Shown here: piece by piece, positions 1 to 5,029 of the stretch
Layout of the letters: each line of letters starts with the position of its first letter
Position numbering within the stretch: position 1 is the first letter of the stretch
From: Bacteroidota bacterium
Lineage (GTDB): Bacteria > Bacteroidota > Bacteroidia > Flavobacteriales_F > PHOS-HE28
Assembly: GCA_023412755.1 (NCBI GenBank)
Contig: JAEZCB010000034.1
Location: 1 to 5,029, forward strand
Reading direction: 5' to 3'
DNA length: 5,029 nt
The notes under the pieces: model-generated
Told to the model about the DNA's origin: nothing
The model's database searches: none
Seen by the model: only the letters and a program-made list of their open reading frames with translations
Position numbers and translations under genes: made by a program

Positions 1-67
1 TGCCGGGCTGCGCCCAGATGGACAAGCCCCATACCATGCACCATACCCAGATGATGATCCTGCACAT
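1..67 (-). CDS. Start of a probable secreted protein (signal peptide only, runs off the left edge)
   Basis: Only the first 22 codons are visible, so no function can be given. Reading leftward, an in-frame TAA lies at 79-77, four codons before an ATG at 67-65, and the frame then stays open to the window edge. The peptide begins MCRIIIWVWCMVWGLSIWAQ and continues with PG. This is one basic residue, a hydrophobic stretch of about 14 residues, then a small-residue region ending in WAQ, which looks like a signal peptidase I site. Bacteroidota signal peptides often end in 'AQ'. A possible -7 promoter box lies about 40 bases upstream. The five tryptophans and two cysteines in so short a stretch are unusual. 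The alternative is a rightward Met/His-rich C-terminus ending at 74 on the other strand. I prefer the leftward reading because of its stop-ATG-hydrophobic order, but the evidence is short. Confidence 0.4.
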   Translation of the reverse strand, partial: MCRIIIWVWCMVWGLSIWAQPG

Positions 68-108
68 GCACTGAAGTTACGCAGCCATACGCACACTTAC
101 GGCCACGC

Positions 109-116
109 CGAAGGTA
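109..116 (-). promoter_or_regulatory. Possible Bacteroidota -7 promoter box for the leftward secreted-protein gene
   Basis: On the minus strand the bases read TACCTTCG, one mismatch from the Bacteroidota -7 consensus TAnnTTTG. Transcription would start near 103, giving a leader of roughly 36 bases before the ATG at 67. I see no matching TTTG-like -33 element at the expected distance, so support is weak and depends on the gene to the left being real. Confidence 0.25.
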
Positions 117-160
117 GCTAGGTCGACCACGGGTATGCCGCGTGCCATATGCTTTTTCAC

Positions 161-172
161 ACAGCGCGCTGT
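161..172. repeat. Perfect 12-bp palindrome downstream of the tRNA
   Basis: ACAGCGCGCTGT reads the same on both strands. It lies about 37 bases beyond the 3' end of the tRNA gene and upstream of the possible promoter of the leftward gene. It is not followed by a T-run on either strand in the orientation needed for an intrinsic terminator; a run of five T (153-157) lies on the plus strand to its left, which is A-rich for leftward transcription. It could be a small regulator site, a processing hairpin or chance. The remainder of 68-208 shows no gene or RNA that I can support. Confidence 0.25.
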
Positions 173-208
173 TGAGCGGCAAAGAAGGCTTGGGGGAGGA
201 GAGAAGAG

Positions 209-280
209 TGACCCCACCAGGAGTCGAACCTGGATCTAGAGTTTAGGAAACTCCTATTCTATCCATTGAACTATGGGGTC
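209..280 (-). tRNA. tRNA-Arg, anticodon CCU
   Basis: The minus strand folds into a complete cloverleaf of 72 bases including the discriminator. The acceptor stem is GACCCCA paired with TGGGGTC. The D-stem is GTTC with GAAT, closed by one G-U pair, with GG in the D-loop. The anticodon stem is GGAGT with ACTCT, and its loop TTCCTAA gives anticodon CCT (plus-strand 245-247). The variable loop is short, and the T-arm is CCAGG, TTCGACT, CCTGG. The discriminator is A (209), as is usual for bacterial tRNA-Arg. The CCA tail is not encoded: the next bases on the minus strand are CT. It decodes AGG arginine codons. The gene has its own promoter box 17 bases upstream and lies 38 bases beyond the stop codon of the preceding glycosyltransferase gene, so it could be transcribed alone or by readthrough. 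Confidence 0.97.
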
Positions 281-296
281 TGGCAAGAACGGGCGG

Positions 297-304
297 CAAA
301 GGTA
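297..304 (-). promoter_or_regulatory. Bacteroidota -7 promoter box of the tRNA-Arg gene
   Basis: On the minus strand the sequence is TACCTTTG, an exact match to TAnnTTTG, the -7 element used by the Bacteroidota primary sigma factor. It ends 16 bases before the first base of the mature tRNA, which would place transcription start a few bases upstream of the tRNA and leave a short leader for RNase P to remove. The box lies in the gap after the stop codon of the glycosyltransferase gene, so the tRNA appears to have its own promoter. No clear TTTG-type -33 element is visible upstream, which is common for these promoters. Confidence 0.6.
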
Positions 305-318
305 CAGCCCCGCTCCTA

Positions 319-1563
319 TCACTGCCGCTCCGAGGAGATAATGGATCCATACAGCTCCTTGTAACGTTCCGCCACCCGGAGCATTCCGAAGCGTTCCACA
401 GCGCTCACCCGTGCGGCTCTGCGCCACGCCCCTGTTCCATTGTCCAGCGCCTGCCTGATCCCCGAAGCCAGATCGGCAGCATCGAAAGGTCGCGCCAGAT
501 AGCCATTCTGCTGATGATCGATCATGTCCGGATTACCACCGATGCGAAATGCCACAGCGGGTGTACCACAGGAGAGACTTTCGACAATGGTGTTGCTGAG
601 GTTCTCCTGCACGGAAGGCACTACGCTCACGTCCGCGGCATTGTACAATAGGGCGAGTGAAACATCATCGGATAGGCGGCCAACATAATGCATGGGGTGG
701 CCCAGCCGGGGTGGATCCTTCGGCCTGCTGGAACCGAAGATCACCAGCTCCACCGAATTCTGTGGGATCAGCTCCAACGCCGCCGCCAAATGTCTGAAGC
801 CTTTACGCGGATCGGCCGTTGCGTTCACTGCGCCGAACAAGATCAAAGGGCGATCCAACGGCAGGCCGAGCATACGCCGGGCTTCCATGCGATCCACCGG
901 CTTGAAGACTTCCGTATCGATGGGATTGGGCAGCTCCACCACGTTGTGTCCTTGAGCAAGGGCACTGTTGCGCGCGGAGGTGGCCATCCAATGGCTGAGC
1001 CCAACGAAAGTGATCGGCCTTAGTGATCGGTAGATGCGTGATTTGCGTTCGAACACCTTGTAGCTAAGGTCCCGCTCGCGATCGGATCCGAGTATGGGAC
1101 AGGCACCGCAATGGCTGGCATACCGGCCGCATTCCTCATCATAATGGCACCCACCTGTGAACGGCCACATGTCATGCATGGACCACACGATCGGCCTTTG
1201 TATGCGCGCCAGATCCTCGATCCGCAACATGCCTCCATTCACCCAGTGCATATGCACCACATCCGCATCGCTTCCATTGATGAGATCCACCAATCCACGT
1301 GAAGGCATCCACGCGGGGGAGAACATCTTACGCTGGTAATTGGGATACCTGCTCACGGGCCGCAGGTCCAACGAGGGCCGCACCTTGGATGCCGCCTTGG
1401 CAAAGGCGGTGGAGGGTGCATCCACGAAGCGATCGTCGCTCGATCTATTCTGCACGTACATGCGGGACCCCACGCCTATGGTGAGCAGCCCCTGGTGCAG
1501 ACGGTAGGCCGCTCTGGCCGCACCACCATCAAGATCGGAGAAATTGATGGTGAGGATCCTCAT
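319..1563 (-). CDS. GT4-family glycosyltransferase, WcaC-like
   Basis: A predicted 414-residue retaining glycosyltransferase with a GT-B fold, likely adding a sugar from a nucleotide donor to a lipid-linked glycan at the inner membrane face. The N-terminal domain opens with MRILTINFSDLDGGAARAAY (residues 1-20), a start with the glycine-rich acceptor-side loop typical of GT4. HMHW lies at 104-107 and HDMWPFTGGCHY at 130-141, followed by cysteines at 139, 145, 152 and 155. This block resembles the colanic-acid transferase WcaC and its relatives. The C-terminal domain has RKGF at 253-256 and the EX7E motif (E320, E328) within QENLSNTIVESLSCGTP, the donor-binding signature. No signal peptide or membrane segment is visible. 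I chose the ATG at 1563 because the protein there starts exactly at the conserved beta strand and overlaps the upstream stop codon as ATGA. A longer frame would start at 1656 inside the neighbour and adds 31 residues with no family character. The donor and acceptor sugars cannot be read from the sequence. Confidence 0.9.
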   Translation of the reverse strand: MRILTINFSDLDGGAARAAYRLHQGLLTIGVGSRMYVQNRSSDDRFVDAPSTAFAKAASKVRPSLDLRPVSRYPNYQRKMFSPAWMPSRGLVDLINGSDADVVHMHWVNGGMLRIEDLARIQRPIVWSMHDMWPFTGGCHYDEECGRYASHCGACPILGSDRERDLSYKVFERKSRIYRSLRPITFVGLSHWMATSARNSALAQGHNVVELPNPIDTEVFKPVDRMEARRMLGLPLDRPLILFGAVNATADPRKGFRHLAAALELIPQNSVELVIFGSSRPKDPPRLGHPMHYVGRLSDDVSLALLYNAADVSVVPSVQENLSNTIVESLSCGTPAVAFRIGGNPDMIDHQQNGYLARPFDAADLASGIRQALDNGTGAWRRAARVSAVERFGMLRVAERYKELYGSIISSERQ

Positions 1564-2522
1564 GTGGTCCGCTTCAGCTTTCGGAGGGAACGCTGTAATC
1601 GATTGAATGCACGTGTGATCAACGGAGGGCGGGCGAACACATTCCTGTCCAGCCACCGTTCATATGCATCATCCTTTACCAGCCCTTTCAGCGGAAAACG
1701 CACATCGTGCCTTGGGAGGGCGGCCTTGGGATCTTCGGGATCGTGTGTATGTGTGGCGCCCGGGGCGAAGCCGATGTTGGTGATCATGTTCACCTGCGGA
1801 TGCAGAAAGTCCATCTTATGGCGCAGACAGGTGAAGGTGAATTGGAAATCCCAGGCCGTCGGCAACTCTCCATTTTGCACGGCATCGAGCACCCTGCGCA
1901 GATAATCACGAGTGGCCCAAGGCTTATTCGCCAGCCGTTCGATCTTCCTGATATCTCCATCCCATGCCTTGAGGTACGGATCGTAAAGCTTCCAGACCCT
2001 TCGCCAACTGGCCCAACCCCAGGTAAGTGAATAGATCACACGCCCATAGGTATCGGGTGGGTGTGGACTGCTCAATGAAAGCAGATCCCCGGTGACCCCT
2101 CCCACAGTGGGATCAGATGCGTACTTCTCCAGCAATTCATCGCAGAAGCGAAAAAAAGTGGGACTAGGCAGACAATCGTCTTCGAGGATGATCCCTTGTT
2201 CCTCCTGTTCAAAGAACCAGTCGATGGCTCCACAAGGTGCCCACTTGCAACCCAGATTCTCATCCCTGAACAAGGTCCGTACTTCGCATGGCCAATCCAC
2301 CGCTGCCAGCACCTGTTCTCTCAGGCCCTGCACCACGCGCGCCTCGTCCTGCTTTTCCGGTCGCGGGCCATCCGAGGCTACGTATAACCTCGGCGGTCTG
2401 GCCTCCCGTATGGCTTGGAACACCTGCCTGGTGGTCTCCGGCCTGTTGAAGATCAGCAGAAGCACAGCGTTCCTACCCACATACCTCCCCTCGCTACCTG
2501 TCTCGTGCATCATCATTTCCAT
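1560..2522 (-). CDS. GT-A-like glycosyltransferase (nucleotide-diphospho-sugar transferase family)
   Basis: A predicted 320-residue cytoplasmic enzyme of the family usually annotated as nucleotide-diphospho-sugar transferase or GT2-like. The domain starts at residue 19 with AVLLLIFNRPETTRQVFQAI, followed by LYVASDGPR (46-54) and VRTLFRDENLGC (81-92). The acidic GIILEDDC (110-117) is the DXD-like, metal- and nucleotide-binding position. WGWASWRR (168-175), WDFQF (224-228) and NIGFAPGATHT (249-259) are further blocks I recognise from this family. The last 15 residues are strongly basic (RLQRSLRKLKRTT) and could hold the protein at the membrane. Four ATG codons lie close together (2522, 2516, 2513, 2510). 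I chose the first; the true start may be any of them. A TTG at 2594 would add 24 residues without family character. It is the first gene of a leftward pair and overlaps the next by four bases, so the two are probably co-translated. The sugars transferred are not predictable. Confidence 0.87.
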   Translation of the reverse strand: MEMMMHETGSEGRYVGRNAVLLLIFNRPETTRQVFQAIREARPPRLYVASDGPRPEKQDEARVVQGLREQVLAAVDWPCEVRTLFRDENLGCKWAPCGAIDWFFEQEEQGIILEDDCLPSPTFFRFCDELLEKYASDPTVGGVTGDLLSLSSPHPPDTYGRVIYSLTWGWASWRRVWKLYDPYLKAWDGDIRKIERLANKPWATRDYLRRVLDAVQNGELPTAWDFQFTFTCLRHKMDFLHPQVNMITNIGFAPGATHTHDPEDPKAALPRHDVRFPLKGLVKDDAYERWLDRNVFARPPLITRAFNRLQRSLRKLKRTT

Positions 2523-2529
2523 ATAACGG

Positions 2530-2575
2530 CCCGGCCGCACATAAAGCGCTGCAAAGATGGGCCCTGCCGGCCGGG
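2530..2575. repeat. 8-bp inverted repeat flanking the possible promoter box in the divergent region
   Basis: The arms are CCCGGCCG (2530-2537) and CGGCCGGG (2568-2575), separated by 30 bases. The candidate leftward -7 box (2552-2559) lies between them. Each arm contains the self-palindromic CGGCCG, so the arms also form a direct repeat with a 36-base period. This could be a pair of regulator sites controlling one or both divergent genes. In GC-rich DNA such short repeats also arise by chance. Confidence 0.3.
2552..2559 (-). promoter_or_regulatory. Possible -7 promoter box for the leftward glycosyltransferase pair
   Basis: The minus strand reads CATCTTTG, one mismatch from TAnnTTTG. Transcription would begin near 2545, leaving a leader of about 20 to 35 bases depending on which of the four clustered ATG codons is used. 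The location in a 123-bp divergent gap is right for a promoter, but the first base of the box is not the consensus T and no -33 element is clear. Confidence 0.3.
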
Positions 2576-2645
2576 GTTGATACGGGAAAAGCAACGTATT
2601 GTTCCATAGGCGTTGGTGGATCGGGCTCAGCTACCTTGGCGCACC

Positions 2646-4133
2646 ATGCTGGTGCGCCTGAATAAGATCTTCAATAGTGGATGGGCCATCTTCCTCATCG
2701 CCGGCATGATGCCGCTCGCATGGAACTTCTGGAACATCGGTCTCATGCGGCAGCTGCCGGATGCGGATCTGCGTCTGCGACATGGTGTCACGGTGGCCAC
2801 ATCCGATGATGTCTCCTACCTGCGGCCCGCGGAGGAACTGCTGGCCAGGATAAAAGGTGAAGCGTACACTGAAAGCGTGGTGGTGAGATCGCCGGGGTAT
2901 GGGGTACTCTACATGCTGCCTCGATCCTTGTTCGAACCTGCCACAGCACTCGGCCTGCTCACGTTCCTGCAGGTATTCCTTTTCGCGGCTTCGGTGGTAC
3001 TACTCTGGCATACGCTCCAGGTGATGGGGATCAATGGAAAGATCCTATGGGCATGCACGCTGATCATCGCGATGATGCCTACGTTCCATGGATTTCTTTT
3101 CTACACCCTGACCGAAGCCGTTACTCCAGCATACGTGCTGATCTGCTTGGCCAGTGCATTGCTCCTTTGGAGGACAGGCGAACGGAGATGGCTGTGGATC
3201 GGTGGATCCGCCTGGTGCATACTGACACTCACTAGACCCATTCTGCTTTGGGCGGGCCTGCCACTGCTTTGGGTGGTGCTACATGGTCCACGTGGTCTGG
3301 TCCGTGGCGCGGTGCTGCTGCTGCTGGCATGCCTGCCTACGGTGATCTGGTGGCTTGGCGAGAGCCACCGTAGTGGCATGCTACTTTCACCCCATCCGGT
3401 GTATCGCCCGGAAAGCAATTCGCTTTTCCGACCTACGCACCGAGCCTTTTGGGATCTGGCGAAAAGCTGGGGCATGCGGGGCGATCATTTCCATTCGATC
3501 ATGGAGCAGGGTTTCCATTCGGCACTGGAAGGCTCTATCGGCTTTGCCGCTGCGGAAGCCTTCATAGCCGATGCGCCGGATGGGCATCTTTCCTATGAAC
3601 AGCAGGCGATGATCAAGGCGGCATTCCATGAATGGCAGGTCTTCACCAGCACCATACATGCCCCTTTAGTTGAGCAAGGAGCCCTTTTCGAGACAAGGCG
3701 GTATGAGGAGGAGGAACGGATAGTGGCGCGGTTGGATGAAGTTGCCCGATCCTACCGCCGTGACCATCCCTTCACCTACCATTTTCAGGTACCGCTCCGG
3801 GTATTGAAGGACATGTTGCTCCATTCCAACCTCAACCTGTATATGTTCCAGCACACATATCGAGGCACTATCCCCGTGGAGGCGCTGCGGTGGGCATCAT
3901 TGATCATCCATGTATGCCTCCTCATGCTGGTGTTCCTGGTCCCTTGGATGGCATTTCCGGCGCCGCTGCGCATCGCTGCGGTCTTGGCCTTGCTCTACCT
4001 GGGTTTTCTGGCCTATGTACAGCGTGGAGTGGAGGAGAGATATACACTGCCTGTGCTGCACCTGTGTGTGTTGTTCGGGGCCGCGATCGCACAGCGCTAC
4101 TTCCCATCGCGGGATCGATCAGGATCGGCTTAG
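2646..4133 (+). CDS. Multi-pass membrane protein, GT-C (ArnT/PMT-like) glycosyltransferase
   Basis: A predicted 495-residue integral membrane protein. Hydrophobic segments lie near residues 12-31, 100-122, 132-153, 160-175, 181-213 (probably two), 219-237, 416-435, 440-458 and 467-484. SDDVSYL (53-59) sits in the first external loop, where GT-C enzymes carry their acidic catalytic motif. RSPGYGVLYM (81-90), FYTLTEAVTP (152-161) and LTRP (195-198) match the pattern of ArnT/PMT-type proteins. The C-terminal ERYTLPVLHL (464-473) also fits. A soluble stretch of about 178 residues (238-415) separates the two membrane halves. Enzymes of this class transfer a sugar from a polyprenyl-phosphate donor on the periplasmic face; which sugar and acceptor is unknown. 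I chose the ATG at 2646, with a basic N-terminus just before the first membrane segment. A TTG at 2613 and a GTG at 2616 lie in frame after a TAG at 2607. The gene is divergent from the two glycosyltransferases and ends 2 bp from the stop of metG. Confidence 0.75.
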   Translation: MLVRLNKIFNSGWAIFLIAGMMPLAWNFWNIGLMRQLPDADLRLRHGVTVATSDDVSYLRPAEELLARIKGEAYTESVVVRSPGYGVLYMLPRSLFEPATALGLLTFLQVFLFAASVVLLWHTLQVMGINGKILWACTLIIAMMPTFHGFLFYTLTEAVTPAYVLICLASALLLWRTGERRWLWIGGSAWCILTLTRPILLWAGLPLLWVVLHGPRGLVRGAVLLLLACLPTVIWWLGESHRSGMLLSPHPVYRPESNSLFRPTHRAFWDLAKSWGMRGDHFHSIMEQGFHSALEGSIGFAAAEAFIADAPDGHLSYEQQAMIKAAFHEWQVFTSTIHAPLVEQGALFETRRYEEEERIVARLDEVARSYRRDHPFTYHFQVPLRVLKDMLLHSNLNLYMFQHTYRGTIPVEALRWASLIIHVCLLMLVFLVPWMAFPAPLRIAAVLALLYLGFLAYVQRGVEERYTLPVLHLCVLFGAAIAQRYFPSRDRSGSA

Positions 4134-4135
4134 AT

Positions 4136-5029
4136 CTATTTCACTTCGCCACCGGGTGGCGTAGTGGCGGCCGGACGCAAGAAGATGAGTTTCCCATTCT
4201 CATCCTCGGCCATCAAGATCATGCCCTTGCTCTCCACCCCACGCAATTTGCGCGGTTCCAGATTGGCCACCACCAACACCTGCTGCCCCGGCAGATCTTC
4301 CGGCGAATGATGCTGGGCTATGCCGCTGACAATGGTACGCGGTTCCGCCTCGCCAATGTCCACCGCGAGTTTCAACAGTTTGTCCGCCTTGGGCACCCGT
4401 TCCGCCGCTTTGATGGTACCAATACGCAGATCGACCCTGGCGAGCTCCTCGAATACGATGTTCGGCTTCACCGGGGAAGCGGCCACCTCCTTCCCTGTTG
4501 AAGCCACTACCGGGGAAGACCGATCGGCCGCTTTGAGCCGATCCACCTCCTGCTGGATCTCTTCATCCGCGATGGGCTTGAAGAGATGCTCGGCCTTGCC
4601 CAGTTCCTGCCCCGGTGTGATCAGGTCCGTACGGAAGGCATCCTCCCAGCTCGTTCCGTTCATGTTCAACATCCGGCGTAAACGCCCGGCAGTGAATGGA
4701 AGGAAAGGCTCGAGAATGATCCCCAGTGTGGCCGCGATGTTGAGTGCATTGAACAGCACGGTGCGGGTTCCATCGGGATCCACCTTTTCCAACTTCCAAG
4801 GTTCCGTATCGGTAAGGTACTTGTTGCCCGCACGTGCCACATCCATGGCGCCATGCAATGCTTCCCTGAAGCGGAAGGCATCGATCCGTTGTGCGATCGT
4901 TTCCACATTGGCATGGATAGTGGCCCAAAGTGGTAGCTCCTGCCGGCCTTCCTGCGGCATGGGAGCCTTGCCACCATAGTACTTGTGGCAAAGGACGAAT
5001 ACGCGTTGCACGAAATTGCCGATGATCGC
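4136..5029 (-). CDS. metG: Methionyl-tRNA synthetase, C-terminal 297 residues (runs off the right edge)
   Basis: MetRS joins methionine to tRNA-Met in the cytoplasm, for both initiation and elongation. Only the 3' part of the gene is here; the catalytic domain with HIGH and KMSKS lies beyond the edge. The visible frame begins AIIGNFVQRVFVLCHKYYGG, a pattern typical of the junction into the helical anticodon-binding domain. That domain (about 1-155) includes NKYLTDTEPW (69-78), containing the conserved tryptophan region. A charged, Ala/Ser/Pro-rich linker follows (about 156-190). The last 107 residues are a Trbp111/EMAP-II-like OB-fold tRNA-binding domain, with FEELARVDLRIGTI (193-206), VPKADKLLKL (212-221), RTIVSGIA (231-238) and VANLEPRKLRGVESKGM (254-270). 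A first GTG at 5011 is internal, not the start. The stop (TAG, 4138-4136) is 2 bp from the convergent membrane-protein gene. The fused C-terminal domain is normal for Bacteroidota and other bacteria, where it aids dimerisation and tRNA binding. Confidence 0.96.
   Translation of the reverse strand, partial: AIIGNFVQRVFVLCHKYYGGKAPMPQEGRQELPLWATIHANVETIAQRIDAFRFREALHGAMDVARAGNKYLTDTEPWKLEKVDPDGTRTVLFNALNIAATLGIILEPFLPFTAGRLRRMLNMNGTSWEDAFRTDLITPGQELGKAEHLFKPIADEEIQQEVDRLKAADRSSPVVASTGKEVAASPVKPNIVFEELARVDLRIGTIKAAERVPKADKLLKLAVDIGEAEPRTIVSGIAQHHSPEDLPGQQVLVVANLEPRKLRGVESKGMILMAEDENGKLIFLRPAATTPPGGEVK
4147..4161. other. Short GC-rich hairpin at the convergent 3' ends
   Basis: CGCCACCGGGTGGCG is an inverted repeat with a six-base stem (CGCCAC/GTGGCG) and a three-base loop. 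It lies inside the last codons of metG, 8 bases before that stop codon, and begins 13 bases after the stop of the rightward membrane-protein gene. Neither strand shows a T-run after it, so it is not a classical intrinsic terminator. Because the two genes end 2 bp apart, it is still the only obvious structure that could end or stabilise either transcript. Confidence 0.25.

Noticed and set aside
3..74. Rightward open frame ending in a Met/His-rich tail (MDKPHTMHHTQMMILHMH)
   Set aside because: It could be the C-terminus of a metal-binding protein, but ATG and CAT are complementary, so the pattern is what the antisense of a Met/His-containing stretch would give. The minus strand reads as a stop, an ATG and a signal peptide, which I find more specific. 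Not excluded, only less likely.
77..148. Leftward 23-codon frame starting at ATG 148
   Set aside because: It is very short, lacks a recognisable start signal or family character and ends before the better-supported leftward start.
209..280. tRNA-Arg as an attachment site for an integrated element
   Set aside because: tRNA 3' ends are common integration targets, but I see no duplicated 3' end of this tRNA elsewhere in the window and no integrase.
1564..1656. Upstream extension of the GT4 gene to a start at 1656
   Set aside because: The extra 31 residues lie wholly within the upstream coding sequence and do not look like a GT4 N-terminus, whereas the ATG at 1563 begins at the conserved first strand and forms an ATGA overlap.
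1495..2526. Several open frames of 100-144 codons on the plus strand opposite the glycosyltransferase genes
   Set aside because: They lie antisense to well-recognised coding sequences, have no family character and are expected in GC-rich DNA.
2523..2594. TTG start at 2594 for the GT-A-like gene
   Set aside because: It needs a rare start codon and adds 24 residues without family character, and the divergent gap is the natural place for a promoter.
2597..2639. Rightward -7 boxes TATTGTTC (2597-2604) and TACCTTGG (2632-2639) for the membrane-protein gene
   Set aside because: The first has two mismatches to TAnnTTTG. The second has one, but would start transcription at about the ATG itself, and the upstream TTG at 2613 is at a poor distance.
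3890..4501. 203-codon rightward open frame across the 3' ends of the membrane gene and metG
   Set aside because: It overlaps the membrane-protein gene in another frame and is antisense to the well-conserved metG C-terminal domain; its composition looks like a shadow of both.

Overview
The window looks like chromosomal DNA from a fairly GC-rich member of the Bacteroidota, possibly a GC-rich Flavobacteriales lineage. The evidence is: an exact match to the Bacteroidota -7 promoter element (TAnnTTTG) just upstream of a tRNA gene; no clear Shine-Dalgarno sequences before the starts; a methionyl-tRNA synthetase carrying the fused C-terminal tRNA-binding domain common in this phylum; and a putative signal peptide ending in 'WAQ', a style frequent there. 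The assignment is an inference from these marks and not from a database match.

Layout, left to right. Positions 1-67 hold what is probably the start of a leftward secreted protein, of which only the signal peptide is visible. Positions 68-208 are non-coding as far as I can see. A complete tRNA-Arg(CCU) gene lies on the minus strand at 209-280 with its own promoter box at 297-304. Two glycosyltransferase genes follow, both on the minus strand and joined by a 4-base ATGA overlap: the upstream one (1560-2522) has a GT-A-like fold, and the downstream one (319-1563) is a GT4-family, WcaC-like enzyme. A 123-bp divergent intergenic region (2523-2645) separates them from a rightward gene (2646-4133) for a multi-pass membrane protein resembling GT-C (ArnT/PMT-like) glycosyltransferases. 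That gene converges on the 3' part of metG (minus strand, 4136 to the right edge), with only 2 bp between the two stop codons.

How the genes may work together. The two cytoplasmic-side glycosyltransferases and the divergent membrane glycosyltransferase form a small surface-glycan cluster. The first two would add sugars from nucleotide donors at the inner face of the membrane. The GT-C-like protein would use a polyprenyl-phosphate-linked sugar on the outer face. The cluster sits between two housekeeping loci (metG and tRNA-Arg), a common place for variable glycan genes. I see no integrase, transposase, repeat array, polymerase or flippase, so the pathway cannot be named from this window. I found no convincing sign of a wholly new system; the points worth a second look are listed as findings.
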